A stretch of 64,000 bases of DNA from Xanthobacteraceae bacterium (lineage in GTDB: Bacteria > Pseudomonadota > Alphaproteobacteria > Rhizobiales > Xanthobacteraceae). Where the stretch lies: the NCBI GenBank assembly GCA_024508855.1, contig JANINJ010000072.1:62001-126000 (forward strand), written 5' to 3'. The translations under genes were made by a program, and so were the position numbers. Positions 8,948-17,703 of this stretch are shown piece by piece. Position 1 is the first letter of the stretch. Each line of letters opens with the position of its first letter. The notes beneath the pieces are model-generated. The model saw only the letters and a list, made by a program, of their open reading frames with translations. It was not told the DNA's origin and ran no database searches.

Positions 8948-9346
8948 ATGTTTTTCCTGCTTCGCATGGCATTCTGGCTCGGGCTGGTGCTCGTGCTGTT
9001 GCCCAGAGACCAGACGCCGGATTCCGCTAAACTGCCGCATGTCGGCGCATCGGAAGCGATTTCGGCCGCGACGGCTGCGGTTTCCGACATGACCCAGTTC
9101 TGCACGCGCCAACCCGCAGCCTGCGAGGTCGGCGGCCAGGCCGCCACCGTGATCGGCCATCGGGCGCAAGACGGCGCACGCAAGCTCTATCGGATCATCA
9201 CCGACAAGCGCTCTTCCGATGAAACCGGTTCGATCGGGAAGGTGCAGGATGCCGCTTCGCAGGCGGACGTGCAAAATACGCTGACGCCGGATGACCTGCA
9301 GATCGAGTGGCAATTGTCTTCGGCCGAGGGCACCCGTTCCGAATAA
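8948..9346 (+). CDS. DUF5330 family protein
   Basis: Protein of 132 aa with an N-terminal membrane segment or uncleaved signal (FFLLRMAFWLGLVLVLLP) and a conserved CTRQPAACEVGGQA block with two cysteines about residues 52-59, the hallmark of DUF5330. These proteins are exported and short. Function unknown. It precedes sufE by 85 bp on the same strand, and may or may not share its transcript. Confidence 0.78.
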   Translation: MFFLLRMAFWLGLVLVLLPRDQTPDSAKLPHVGASEAISAATAAVSDMTQFCTRQPAACEVGGQAATVIGHRAQDGARKLYRIITDKRSSDETGSIGKVQDAASQADVQNTLTPDDLQIEWQLSSAEGTRSE

Positions 9347-9431
9347 GGCCGGAATTTGACATTGACCGGGAATATCGCTTTCGGTCGGCCGCGTCCCTAT
9401 ATAAGGACATGGCAACAGAACGTGAGCCCCG

Positions 9432-9860
9432 ATGACGATCGACGAGATCAAGGACAATTTCGCACTGCTGGACGAGTGGGACGACCGCTACCGGTACGTC
9501 ATTGAACTCGGCCGCACGCTGGAGCCGATGCCGGAGGCCGAACACTCGGCCGCCAACAAGGTCAATGGCTGCACCAGCCAGGTCTGGCTGTCGCGCCGAA
9601 TCGACCGCGACAACAAAGCCGCGCCGGTCCTGCGCTATCTGGGCGATAGCGACGCTCATATCGTCCGCGGCCTCATCGCGATCCTGCTGACGCTCTATTC
9701 GAACCGCACGCCGCAAGACATCCTTGCCACCGACGCTCTGGCCTTGTTCGACGAACTCGGCTTCCGCGAACACTTGACGCCGCAGCGTTCCAACGGCTTG
9801 CGCTCGATGGTTGAGCGTATCCGCAACGATGCCCGCGAAAGCCTGGCTGCCGCCTCCTGA
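9432..9860 (+). CDS. sufE: SufE family cysteine desulfuration protein
   Basis: SufE protein of 142 aa. It accepts sulfur from the cysteine desulfurase SufS and passes it to the SUF scaffold for Fe-S cluster assembly in the cytoplasm. The acceptor cysteine is in NKVNGCTSQVW (C47), and the LxxxWDDRYRYVIELG opening is typical. Length is normal. It is away from any suf operon, as is common for stand-alone SufE genes in Rhizobiales. It converges with the DUF6456 gene only 6 bases away. Confidence 0.93.
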   Translation: MTIDEIKDNFALLDEWDDRYRYVIELGRTLEPMPEAEHSAANKVNGCTSQVWLSRRIDRDNKAAPVLRYLGDSDAHIVRGLIAILLTLYSNRTPQDILATDALALFDELGFREHLTPQRSNGLRSMVERIRNDARESLAAAS

Positions 9861-9866
9861 CGCGCA

Positions 9867-10475
9867 CTATCCGGTATTGAAGGCGGCATCGTCCGCGAGC
9901 CAGGTGCGGACCGTTGCACTCTCCCTGCCGCGCGCCTCGCCCTTCAGCCCGTAATGCCGAGCCAACCGATCGAGCGCGAGTTGCAGCACGATCTTGGCGG
10001 AGCGCGACGGCCATCCGCGTTCGCGCTCGACATCTTCCAGTCCACGCAGGAAACAACAGACATCCATCAACAATCCCGCAAATTCGGGGCCGCACGCCTG
10101 CAGCGCCAGTTGCACGCGTTGCCGTGATGCGACGATCAGATCCGTCATTTCTCCCGGCCCGGCGTTAAACCCTCCTCCCGTCGGCGTAGCCCAGCTCGAG
10201 GTGACGCGCGGCGACATCTGCGCGCGCGTGAAATCGCCGCGAAGCTTCTCGCCGGCCAGGAATTGATGTGAGCTGATCATCGCCTGACCGTCGCGCCCCT
10301 TGCGGCAGGCCAGCCACGCCAGCGGGCTTTCGCTGTCATTGACCAGCACGCGCGCAATGACGCCATCGTCGATCATCCGTTGCCGCATCGAGAGGTCGAG
10401 GTGCTGCGCACGGAAGCCATCGACCTCAGCCTGCGACTCCGGCCCGTCTTCACGGTGACCTTTGGCTTTCTTCAT
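9867..10475 (-). CDS. DUF6456 domain protein
   Basis: Protein of 202 aa with the DUF6456 domain in its C-terminal two thirds (SSHQFLAGEKLRGDFTRAQ, then LMDVCCFLRGLEDVERERGWPSRSAKIVLQLALDRLARHYG). The second half looks like a helical DNA-binding or protein-binding bundle. Its ATG overlaps the stop of the DnaA-like gene (ATGA), so the two products are made together and may interact. Function is not known to me. Confidence 0.82.
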   Translation of the reverse strand: MKKAKGHREDGPESQAEVDGFRAQHLDLSMRQRMIDDGVIARVLVNDSESPLAWLACRKGRDGQAMISSHQFLAGEKLRGDFTRAQMSPRVTSSWATPTGGGFNAGPGEMTDLIVASRQRVQLALQACGPEFAGLLMDVCCFLRGLEDVERERGWPSRSAKIVLQLALDRLARHYGLKGEARGRESATVRTWLADDAAFNTG

Positions 10476-10876
10476 CGTGACCCCCGCGACGGCTGACTTA
10501 GGGATCGCTTCGAGGCCGTATTACCGTTGCAAGCCAACTCCAGCGCCGCCAGCCGGCAATCGAGCCAGATATCGTCGCGGCTATCCTCGATGACCCGGCA
10601 GGCATGCGAAACGGTGGTGCGGTCCCGGCCGAACATCCGTCCGATGATCTCGCAGCTCAGCGCGTAATCGACGCGCAGCAGATACATCGCGACTTGTCGG
10701 GCCAAGGCAACGCGAGGTGCTCCGCGCGTAGGCGCCGCCAGGATTTCAGCGGCAACGCCAAAGTCCCGAGCGACACAGCCGATCACGTGACGGAACACCT
10801 GCTCGGGTTCCTGGGAGCTGGATTCGGGCGGCCTCCGTCGGCGGCCATCGGGATTGGGTGAAGGGCTGGGATGCAT
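10472..10876 (-). CDS. DnaA domain IV-like DNA-binding protein without an AAA+ domain
   Basis: Protein of 134 aa. Residues about 25-98 match the C-terminal DNA-binding domain of DnaA (ARQVAMYLLR, then FGRDRTTVSHACRVIE), but domains I-III are absent. The usual RDHTTVLHA signature reads RDRTTVSHA, so the base-contacting histidine of DnaA (H434 in E. coli) is arginine here (R86) while D85, T87 and T88 are kept. It therefore probably binds a DnaA-box-like but altered site. GAGGAG lies 6 bases before the ATG. It is first in an operon with the DUF6456 gene, behind an AT-rich inverted-repeat region. Not a replication initiator by itself. Confidence 0.85.
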   Translation of the reverse strand: MHPSPSPNPDGRRRRPPESSSQEPEQVFRHVIGCVARDFGVAAEILAAPTRGAPRVALARQVAMYLLRVDYALSCEIIGRMFGRDRTTVSHACRVIEDSRDDIWLDCRLAALELACNGNTASKRSLSQPSRGSR

Positions 10877-10888
10877 GGCGACTCCTCG

Positions 10889-11009
10889 AATATAGGAATA
10901 TATTCTTATATCCTAATCGAAGAATCCAGAGCGGGGATAGCTATTCGTCACAAATTTTTTCGGGAGGAAAAACGATGGAATTGGATATTATTCCTATATT
11001 ATCCAATTC
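10889..11009. promoter_or_regulatory. AT-rich region with inverted 12-mer and 10-bp palindrome
   Basis: AATATAGGAATA at 10889-10900 recurs in opposite orientation at 10989-11000. The second copy lies inside a perfect inverted repeat, GAATTGGATA (10978-10987) and TATCCAATTC (11000-11009). The region is far more AT-rich than its surroundings and contains TTATCCA, 7 of 9 positions of a DnaA box. It lies between the end of mucR and the start of the DnaA-like gene, so it is the likely promoter/operator of the latter. Candidate binders are the DnaA-like protein itself and MucR. Confidence 0.5.
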
Positions 11010-11027
11010 GCTGCACGATGCAAACTG

Positions 11028-11441
11028 CTATTTGCGCCGCCGCTGTTGCTGCCCAAGCCCCATCTTCTTGGCCAGTTGGGAACGCGCAACGGCGTAGTTC
11101 GGCGCCACCATGGGATAGTCTGGCGGCAGACCCCATTTGTCGCGATACTGTTCAGGGGTCATGTTGTACTGGGTGCGGAGATGGCGTTTCAGCGATTTGA
11201 AGCGCTTGCCGTCTTCAAGGCACACGAGATACTCGGCGGTCACCGATTTCTTCACCGACACCGCCGGCTTTGCTGGCTCGAGCGGCGTCTCGACCCGGCC
11301 TGCGGACACACGAACCAGCGCAGCATGGATCTGACTGATGAGCGCCGGAATCTCCGATGCCGGTGTCGTGTTGTTGCTTACATAGGCGGAGACGATGTTC
11401 GCCGTGAGATCGATGAAGCTCTTGCCCGCAATATCAGTCAT
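11028..11441 (-). CDS. mucR: Ros/MucR family transcriptional regulator
   Basis: Protein of 137 aa matching MucR/Ros along its length: LTANIVSAYVSNN at the N terminus, then the zinc-finger-like DNA-binding core (YLVCLEDGKRFKSLKRHL) and WGLPPDYPMVAPNYA near the C terminus. MucR proteins are H-NS-like global repressors that bind AT-rich promoters. The second zinc histidine of the usual HL-x-THY pattern is glutamine (RTQY), and only one Cys is present, so the finger may fold without zinc as reported for some Ros homologues. The AT-rich block just downstream (10889-11009) is a plausible target. Confidence 0.93.
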   Translation of the reverse strand: MTDIAGKSFIDLTANIVSAYVSNNTTPASEIPALISQIHAALVRVSAGRVETPLEPAKPAVSVKKSVTAEYLVCLEDGKRFKSLKRHLRTQYNMTPEQYRDKWGLPPDYPMVAPNYAVARSQLAKKMGLGQQQRRRK

Positions 11442-11468
11442 AGGTCCAGTCTTTCTTGGGCAAGCCCG

Positions 11469-12302
11469 TCACGATCGTTGATCAAGATGGTTGCGCAATT
11501 CGTCGATCGAGGCAAAGCGCGTCATGCCTTCAGGCATCTGCGCTTCGATCGAACCGTCGGAATAGAGCGAATAAGCCATTCCGTCCACGACACCCGACTT
11601 TACCACCACAACGTCCGGTGCCGGCGGCGTGGTTACGCTGACGTCCTCAGCCGCGGCTGAAGGGCGATTTCCGCGTAGCGCGCCAGCGTCACGGCGCGCA
11701 CGATCCGCCTTCGGCCAAGCATCGTCGAAACTGGGATGCGGTTCGGGCTTCGCCGTCTCTGCGGGCGGCCGGACCTTGTCGGGCAGATCGGCGGTCGGCA
11801 CCAGCGGCTGATCGCGGTCTTTGCGCAGGCTCGAGGAAAACAACAGATTGCGACGCTTCTCTGGAGGCAAAGGCGCTGGTTCGGGAACCGGTTGGCCGGC
11901 ATCGGTGGCACCTGCTCGCGTCCGGCCTTCGTCTCGCCAAGTAGGTGGCTGCGAAGGCGGCCGGACACCGGCCTCTGCGCCGGTTTCGCTGAACGGATCA
12001 CGCAGGCCCCCGCTCGCCGGCACATGCCTGCCGCCGGCGATCGAACCCGCCGGAAGCGGCGGCCCGTCGGTATCGCGCAGTCGCTCCCCGGCCGAGACGG
12101 CCGAACGCAGCCGATTGGCGATCGCACGGAGTTCCCGCACGACGAATGCCAACCCGATCAGCAAGAGCCCGGTGCATACCCCAACCACCCCGGCAAGGAT
12201 CATCGTATTGCCGAAGCTGAATTCCTTTACTGGAATGCCAAACCAGATCGCCAAACAGCCGGCGACGATGGCGCCGACACCGGCAATCAAAAGCACAACC
12301 AT
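11469..12302 (-). CDS. Two-span membrane protein with long disordered cytoplasmic tail
   Basis: Protein of 277 aa with two membrane segments at about residues 1-22 and 33-58, then a Pro/Arg/Asp-rich low-complexity region, and a short conserved C terminus (VVKSGVVDGMAYSLYSDGSIEAQMPEGMTRFASIDELRNHLD). ATG at 12302 is preferred over the upstream TTG at 12314 because GGAG lies 6 bases before it. The family is not recognised. The C-terminal motif, resembling a small beta domain, is probably the functional part. Confidence 0.72.
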   Translation of the reverse strand: MVVLLIAGVGAIVAGCLAIWFGIPVKEFSFGNTMILAGVVGVCTGLLLIGLAFVVRELRAIANRLRSAVSAGERLRDTDGPPLPAGSIAGGRHVPASGGLRDPFSETGAEAGVRPPSQPPTWRDEGRTRAGATDAGQPVPEPAPLPPEKRRNLLFSSSLRKDRDQPLVPTADLPDKVRPPAETAKPEPHPSFDDAWPKADRARRDAGALRGNRPSAAAEDVSVTTPPAPDVVVVKSGVVDGMAYSLYSDGSIEAQMPEGMTRFASIDELRNHLDQRS

Positions 12303-12529
12303 CTTAAGCTCCAACCCCGCTGTCTGACTGACAGGCCCCCATTGGCATCACGATAACTTCATATGGCCGATATCGCCAATGGAATTGCAAACCGCCGTGT
12401 AGACATCGCAACTGCATTCCGATCGCCGTACACATGACTGCCGCGCGACGTGCGGGCTTGCTGGGTACAAGTCCCGGCGCTAGGCTCGGACAAGATCAAG
12501 ATCATTCGTCAATATCGGGAGAGAACGAC

Positions 12530-13309
12530 ATGTCACCAGCGGAAGCCCGCCTCAAGGAGGTCTCCTCCGGCATGACCGATGCGGAGTGGACCCAGCGCGT
12601 CAACCTCGCAGCCGCCTACCGTCTGGTTGCTCATTACGGCTGGGACGATCTGGTCGATACGCACATTTCCGCGCGCGTTCCCGGACCCGAGCATCACTTC
12701 CTAATCAACCCCTACGGCCTGATGTTCGACGAGATCACTGCCTCGAGCCTGGTCAAGGTCGACCTTGACGGCAATCAGCTCACCGAGAGCGAGTACAGCA
12801 TCAACCCCGCCGGCTTCACCATCCATTCCGCGATCCATGAGGTGCGCGAGGATGCCGGCTGCGTGCTGCATCTCCACACACCGGATGGCACCGCGGTCGC
12901 CAGTTGCATGGAAGGCCTGCTGCCGCTGAACCAGACGGCACAGCTCGTCACCCACGATCTCGCCTATCACGACTATGAGGGCATCGCGCTAGATCACGAC
13001 GAGCGGCCGCGCCTGCAAAAAGACCTCGGCAACAAGAACTTCATGCTGTTGCGCAACCACGGCACCCTAACGGTTGGCCGCTCGGTAGCGTCGGCGTTCG
13101 AACGCATGTTCCATCTGGAACGGGCCTGCACGATGCAGGTGCGGACTCGCATGCTCGGACCGACTGCCTACCCTGTCGAACAAGAGGTGATCGACAAGAA
13201 CACCAAGGTGGTGGAGAACCTCGACCGCGCCGAGTTGCGTTCGACCAAGCTGGTCTGGCCCCCGCTGCTGCGCAAGCTCGACCGCCTCGACCCAAGTTAC
13301 AAGACCTGA
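12530..13309 (+). CDS. Class II aldolase/adducin family protein
   Basis: Protein of 259 aa of the class II aldolase/adducin head fold, cytoplasmic. Metal-binding histidines are in HLHTPDGTAVA and LRNHGTL, and the substrate loop INPYGLMFDEI is conserved. Class II aldolases use Zn2+ to split or isomerise phosphorylated sugars, but many family members of this type have no known substrate. ATG at 12530 is chosen because CGGGAGAG precedes it by about 7 bases; an in-frame extension to 12434 has no such signal. A hairpin terminator follows. The 3' end is duplicated (see the repeat at 13297). Confidence 0.88.
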   Translation: MSPAEARLKEVSSGMTDAEWTQRVNLAAAYRLVAHYGWDDLVDTHISARVPGPEHHFLINPYGLMFDEITASSLVKVDLDGNQLTESEYSINPAGFTIHSAIHEVREDAGCVLHLHTPDGTAVASCMEGLLPLNQTAQLVTHDLAYHDYEGIALDHDERPRLQKDLGNKNFMLLRNHGTLTVGRSVASAFERMFHLERACTMQVRTRMLGPTAYPVEQEVIDKNTKVVENLDRAELRSTKLVWPPLLRKLDRLDPSYKT

Positions 13310-13322
13310 TTACAAGACCTGA
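13297..13322. repeat. 13-bp tandem duplication over the aldolase stop codon
   Basis: TTACAAGACCTGA occurs twice in a row (13297-13309 and 13310-13322). The first copy encodes the last residues and TGA stop; the second is untranslated. This looks like a recent slippage duplication. Confidence 0.9.
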
Positions 13323-13366
13323 GAAATCGTGTAGGCTGAGGCTACACGACCTCTACACGTTCAAGC

Positions 13367-13396
13367 AAAACGCCGCCCAATCCCGGGCGGCGTTTT
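13367..13396. terminator. Bidirectional intrinsic terminator
   Basis: Perfect 12-bp stem AAAACGCCGCCC / GGGCGGCGTTTT with a 6-base loop, flanked by A and T runs on both sides. It sits between the convergent aldolase and M20 peptidase genes and can end both transcripts. Confidence 0.9.
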
Positions 13397-13420
13397 TACG
13401 TGCAGCGTTTTACGTTGCGA

Positions 13421-14821
13421 CTATGCCTTCGGCATCTCGGCAAGCGCCGCCAGTATGCGCGCCCAGGAGCGAATCCCCTTGTGGTAGCTTTGGAGGTCGT
13501 ACTTCTCGTTGGGCGAATGGATATTGTCGTCGTCGAGGCCGAAGCCGACCAGCACCGTATCCAGGCCCAATGTGCGTTTGAAATCACCAACCACCGGGAT
13601 CGACCCGCCGGAGCCGATCAACAGTGCCTCCCGACCCCATTCCTCGGTCAGTGCGCGCTTGGCAGCCGCGAGCGGCTTCATGCCCCAGTCGAGCGAGATC
13701 GCCGGTGCGCCAGAGTGATCGATGAAGTCGGCGGTGCAATCCTTGGGCAGCCGTTCCGTGACGAAGGCGCGGAACGCTGCGCGGATCTTGGCCGGGTCCT
13801 GACCGTCGACCAGACGGAACGAAACCTTGGCCGAGGCCTGCGACGGGATCACCGTCTTCGAACCCTCGGCCGTATAGCCGCCGACAATGCCGTTGATGTC
13901 GCACGTCGGGCGGGAAAATACCTGCTCGATCATCAGCCGGTCCTTTTCACCGGCAGGAATAGAGAGCCCGATCGGCTTGAGAAATGTCTCCGGCGTGAAC
14001 GCCAATGCCTTCCACTGCGCCAGGATGTCGGGCGGCAGGTCTTTCACACCATCGTAGAAGCCCGGAATCGTGACGCGCCCGTTGTCGTCATGCAGTGCGC
14101 CGAGAATTCGCGTCAGCACCCGGATCGGATTCTGCGCAGCGCCGCCGAACAGACCGGAATGCAGATCGCGATTGGCGGCCGTGATGCGGACTTCGTCATA
14201 GACCAACCCGCGCAGCGCGGTGGTGATTGCGGGCGTGTTCGGGTCCCACATGCTGGTATCGCACACCAGCGCAAAATCGGCGGCGAGATCCTTCTTGTGC
14301 TGATCCAGGAACGCGACCAGATGCTTCGAACCCACCTCCTCCTCGCCCTCGATCAGGAACGTGACGTCGAGCGGGAGCGAACCGGTCACCGCCTTCCAGG
14401 CGCGGCAGGCCTCGATGAAGGTCATCAACTGGCCTTTATCGTCCTCCGCACCACGGGCGACGATGATCTTGCGGCCATCGGCGTGATCCGTAACGGCAGG
14501 CTCGAACGGCGGACTGTGCCAAAGCTCGAGCGGATCGACGGGCTGTACATCGTAGTGGCCATAGAAAAGAACGTGCGGCCGACGGCCGACGTCAGCGCTC
14601 TTGGCGACGACTGCAGGATGCCCCCCTGTCGACCGCACTTCCGCGGTGAAGCCGAGCGATGACAAGTCACCGGCCAGATGATCGGCGGCCTGCTTGCAAT
14701 CCTTGACGAAGGCCGGATCGGCCGAGATCGATTTGATACGCAACAGCGTGAACAGCCGCTGCAGACTGTTATCGAAATCGGCGTCGATATGATCGAGCAC
14801 CGCAGAAAGCTTCTGTGTCAT
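13421..14821 (-). CDS. M20 family metallopeptidase (dipeptidase/CN2-like)
   Basis: Protein of 466 aa of the M20/M25/M40 family, a di-zinc peptidase. Metal and catalytic residues are in LFYGHYDVQP, GAEDDKGQ, EGEEEVGS and VCDTSMW, all intact. The long dimerisation lid domain (about 190-390) makes it carnosinase/dipeptidase-like, not an amidohydrolase. No signal peptide, so cytoplasmic peptide turnover is likely. It is separated from the HerA-like gene by 38 bases on the same strand. Confidence 0.9.
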   Translation of the reverse strand: MTQKLSAVLDHIDADFDNSLQRLFTLLRIKSISADPAFVKDCKQAADHLAGDLSSLGFTAEVRSTGGHPAVVAKSADVGRRPHVLFYGHYDVQPVDPLELWHSPPFEPAVTDHADGRKIIVARGAEDDKGQLMTFIEACRAWKAVTGSLPLDVTFLIEGEEEVGSKHLVAFLDQHKKDLAADFALVCDTSMWDPNTPAITTALRGLVYDEVRITAANRDLHSGLFGGAAQNPIRVLTRILGALHDDNGRVTIPGFYDGVKDLPPDILAQWKALAFTPETFLKPIGLSIPAGEKDRLMIEQVFSRPTCDINGIVGGYTAEGSKTVIPSQASAKVSFRLVDGQDPAKIRAAFRAFVTERLPKDCTADFIDHSGAPAISLDWGMKPLAAAKRALTEEWGREALLIGSGGSIPVVGDFKRTLGLDTVLVGFGLDDDNIHSPNEKYDLQSYHKGIRSWARILAALAEMPKA

Positions 14822-14859
14822 GAAAGAACTCCAATGATGGCAACAGCCGCATAGCGCCG

Positions 14860-16425
14860 CTATCGCCGCAACAGGCCTCCGAGCGCGCCGCGCACGATGG
14901 CGCGGCCGACCGAACCGCCAAGCGAGCCGCCGAGCGATTTGCCGAGATCGGCCACCACGCCGCCGACAACCTTGTTGGTGACCGAGCGCGTCACGTCACG
15001 CGCAATCACCTGCCCGGTCGACAGCTTTCCGCGCGGCGTGTTGGTGCCGAAAATCGTTCCGACAATCGAGCCGAGCTGTCCGATCACGCCTCCCTGAGAA
15101 GCGTCCGCGGTCGCGGCGGTGTCATTGACCCTCTTCTGCAACATCTCGTAGGCGGACTCGCGATCGATCGACGTATCGTACTTTCCCTTGACCGGGCTGT
15201 TCGCAATGATCGCCGTGCGCTCCTCGGGCGTAATCGGCCCGATCCGGGCCGAGGGCGGCCGCACCATGACACGCTCGACAACGGCCGGCGTACCGTTGCC
15301 TTCCAGAAACGACACCAGTGCCTCGCCCTTGCCAAGCTCGGTGATGACCTGGGCGGTATTCAACTTTGGATTAGGGCGGAAGGTCTGCGCCGCCGCGGCG
15401 ACCGCCTTCTGATCACGCGGCGTGAAGGCACGAAGCGCGTGCTGCACGCGGTTGCCGAGCTGCGCCAGCACCTTGTCCGGAACGTCGACTGGATTTTGCG
15501 TGACGAAGTAGACGCCGACACCTTTTGAGCGGATCAGCCGCACCACCTGCTCAATCTTGTCCATCAATGCCTTCGGCGCATCGTTGAACAGCAGATGAGC
15601 CTCGTCGAAGAAGAACACCAGCTTGGGCTTCGGCGGATCGCCGACTTCGGGCAACTGCTCGAACAACTCCGAGAGCATCCAGAGCAGGAACGTGGCATAG
15701 AGCCGCGGGCTCTGCATGAGCTTGTCCGCAACCAGGATGTTGACCATGCCCCGGCCGTCACGATCCGTGCGCATGAAATCCTTCAGATCAAGCGCCGGTT
15801 CGCCGAAGAACTTGTCGCCGCCCTGATTTTCCAGCACCAGAAGCTGCCGCAGAATGCTGCCGACCGATTGCTTCGACACGTTGCCGTATTGCGTCGTGAG
15901 TTCGGCGGCATGTTCACCGACGAATGAAAGGATGGCGCGCAGATCCTTCATGTCGAGCAGCAGGAGTTGCTGTTCATCGGCGACGCGGAACGCGATGTTG
16001 AGCACGCCTTCCTGTACGTCATTAAGGTCCATCATCCGCGACAACAGCAGCGGCCCCATTTCCAGAACCGTCGCGCGCACTGGATGGCCCTGCTCGCCAA
16101 AAACATCCCAGAACACGGTCGAGAACTGATCCGGCTGGAACGCCAATCCCATATCCTTAGCGCGTTTGAGGATGAAATCCTTCGCCTCGCCTACTTCGGA
16201 GATGCCGGAGAGATCGCCTTTGATGTCGGCGGCAAAAACCGGAACGCCGGCGCGGGCAAATCCTTCCGCCATCACCTGTAGCGATACCGTCTTGCCGGTT
16301 CCCGTCGCGCCAGTGACGAGGCCATGACGATTGGCGAGACCAAGCGTCAGCCAGGCGGGTTGCTCTCCCTTGCCAATGAAGAGACTCTCGCTGGTATCTC
16401 CAACCTTGAGATCGGTCGCCGCCAT
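14860..16425 (-). CDS. HerA-like ATPase (DUF853 family)
   Basis: Protein of 521 aa of the DUF853/YjgR group of HerA-FtsK superfamily ATPases. Walker A is in [18 protein letters not shown] (about residues 37-54), Walker B in [16 protein letters not shown], and a downstream [24 protein letters not shown] block acts as sensor/arginine-finger region. The C-terminal tail is Gly-rich ([14 protein letters not shown]). The substrate is unknown; DNA or protein translocation has been proposed for the family. The upstream 750 bp carries no clear gene. Confidence 0.9.
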   Translation of the reverse strand: MAATDLKVGDTSESLFIGKGEQPAWLTLGLANRHGLVTGATGTGKTVSLQVMAEGFARAGVPVFAADIKGDLSGISEVGEAKDFILKRAKDMGLAFQPDQFSTVFWDVFGEQGHPVRATVLEMGPLLLSRMMDLNDVQEGVLNIAFRVADEQQLLLLDMKDLRAILSFVGEHAAELTTQYGNVSKQSVGSILRQLLVLENQGGDKFFGEPALDLKDFMRTDRDGRGMVNILVADKLMQSPRLYATFLLWMLSELFEQLPEVGDPPKPKLVFFFDEAHLLFNDAPKALMDKIEQVVRLIRSKGVGVYFVTQNPVDVPDKVLAQLGNRVQHALRAFTPRDQKAVAAAAQTFRPNPKLNTAQVITELGKGEALVSFLEGNGTPAVVERVMVRPPSARIGPITPEERTAIIANSPVKGKYDTSIDRESAYEMLQKRVNDTAATADASQGGVIGQLGSIVGTIFGTNTPRGKLSTGQVIARDVTRSVTNKVVGGVVADLGKSLGGSLGGSVGRAIVRGALGGLLRR

Positions 16426-17177
16426 TACATCGCCTCTCGCTTGTTCAAGCTCTCGCGCGTTTCCGCAATCGCGGCTTCAAGTCCGCCGCAAAGTGTGAGG
16501 TTGCGCAGCCTCACCTCCAGCAGAATACGAGGAAACCGCTATTTGAAAGCATTTTCCTGAATCATCCAGTTTCCGCTGGGAAGAACGCGCGTCAACCCGG
16601 AAACTTTCATCATACTGCATCTTGCGAGGCCGTTAAAACCGCTCAACAAAATTTTGCGACGTCGCAGATCCAATAGATCAACCTGATTTTACATTGGCAT
16701 CGTACTTTAGAGCCCATCAAAGTCGAAAAGAAATTCTTCGCGGCAATTTAGTCTTGCAGATGCACTCGCTCTTGCATTACTGCAACACTCCTTGCGCGAT
16801 CGCCTTGCAAACGATGGTCCAGACACCATCAGACTTGTGTTTCGCATCGCAAACGCTCAAAATGGAATTCACAATCAGGATCCGGCAATCAACCGGCAGG
16901 GAAGCGGGGCATCCATGAACATTTCAATTCGGTCTCGGATTGCGGAGACGCTCGCCAGAGCCGTTACTTGGAACAATGTTCTGGACATTTTGACCGGACG
17001 CTTGAGATCGACGCAATTTTTGGCCGACCCGGCTGAACTTTTTCAGGGCAAGCGCGACAAAGTTGAGGCCGATCGAATGGGCGCGATCGGCGTCGGGGTG
17101 CTTTGTGCGGGGAACTGCAGCGCAGCAGCCTTCAGCTTCCGCTAGTTTGCCTAAGCCTCTTCATCGTTCCGAGTATC
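16426..17177. other. Long intergenic region, AT-richer, with one doubtful small ORF
   Basis: The 750 bp between the divergent HerA-like and DUF4332 genes is less GC-rich than its surroundings and has no recognisable RNA gene. One candidate is a 76-aa ORF at 16915-17145 (+), starting MNISIRSRIAETLARA, with a purine-rich stretch GGGAAGCGGGG before the ATG. It matches no family I know. An 11-bp palindrome GAACAATGTTC lies at about 16971-16981. Promoters for both neighbours are expected here. Confidence 0.4.
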
Positions 17178-17585
17178 ATGACATATCCTGTTTCCAAGAT
17201 TGACGGTTTGACTGCGTTTGCGGTGACCAAACTCAAGTCGGCCGGCATTCGCACCACGGAAAGCCTGCTGGAGGCCGCCCGAACCGCCAAGGGTCGGAAA
17301 GCGTTGGCCGCCAAAACCAACCTGAGCGAACAGCAATTGCTTGAATGGGCGAACATTGCAGACTGCATGCGCATTCCGGGGATGGGCAAAGCCAAGGCTG
17401 AGCTGTTGCGCGCCACCGGCGTCACGACGGTTCGGGAATTCACCCATCGCAATCCGGCCCGCCTCGCGCAGGCGATGAAGGAAGTCAACACCAAGCGAAA
17501 GCTGGTTCGCGTCTTGCCTTCGGAAAAATCCGTCGAGCAATTGATCGAGCACGCGCGCAAACTGCCGCTGAAGATCAGCTACTGA
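17178..17585 (+). CDS. DUF4332 domain protein
   Basis: Protein of 135 aa with two helix-hairpin-helix-like units (KIDGLTAFAVTKLKSAGIRT at the N terminus and IPGMGKAKAELLRATGVTTV in the middle), the pattern of DUF4332. The HhH motifs suggest nucleic-acid or protein binding. ATG at 17178 opens the conserved part; the in-frame stretch before it is not family-like. It converges with the MarR gene. Confidence 0.8.
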   Translation: MTYPVSKIDGLTAFAVTKLKSAGIRTTESLLEAARTAKGRKALAAKTNLSEQQLLEWANIADCMRIPGMGKAKAELLRATGVTTVREFTHRNPARLAQAMKEVNTKRKLVRVLPSEKSVEQLIEHARKLPLKISY

Positions 17586-17703
17586 ATTCGGCGTCGTCCC
17601 GCGGCAGATAGACGGTATAGTCCGGTTCAACGCGACTGCTGTTCGCAGCGCGGCGCCACTCCCTCATCTCAGATTTGAGCGTCGCATGACTGGGACGGAG
17701 CGA

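Noticed and set aside
16971-16981. LexA site GAACAATGTTC
   Set aside because: Spacing is GAAC-N3-GTTC, not the direct GTTC-N7-GTTC of this group.
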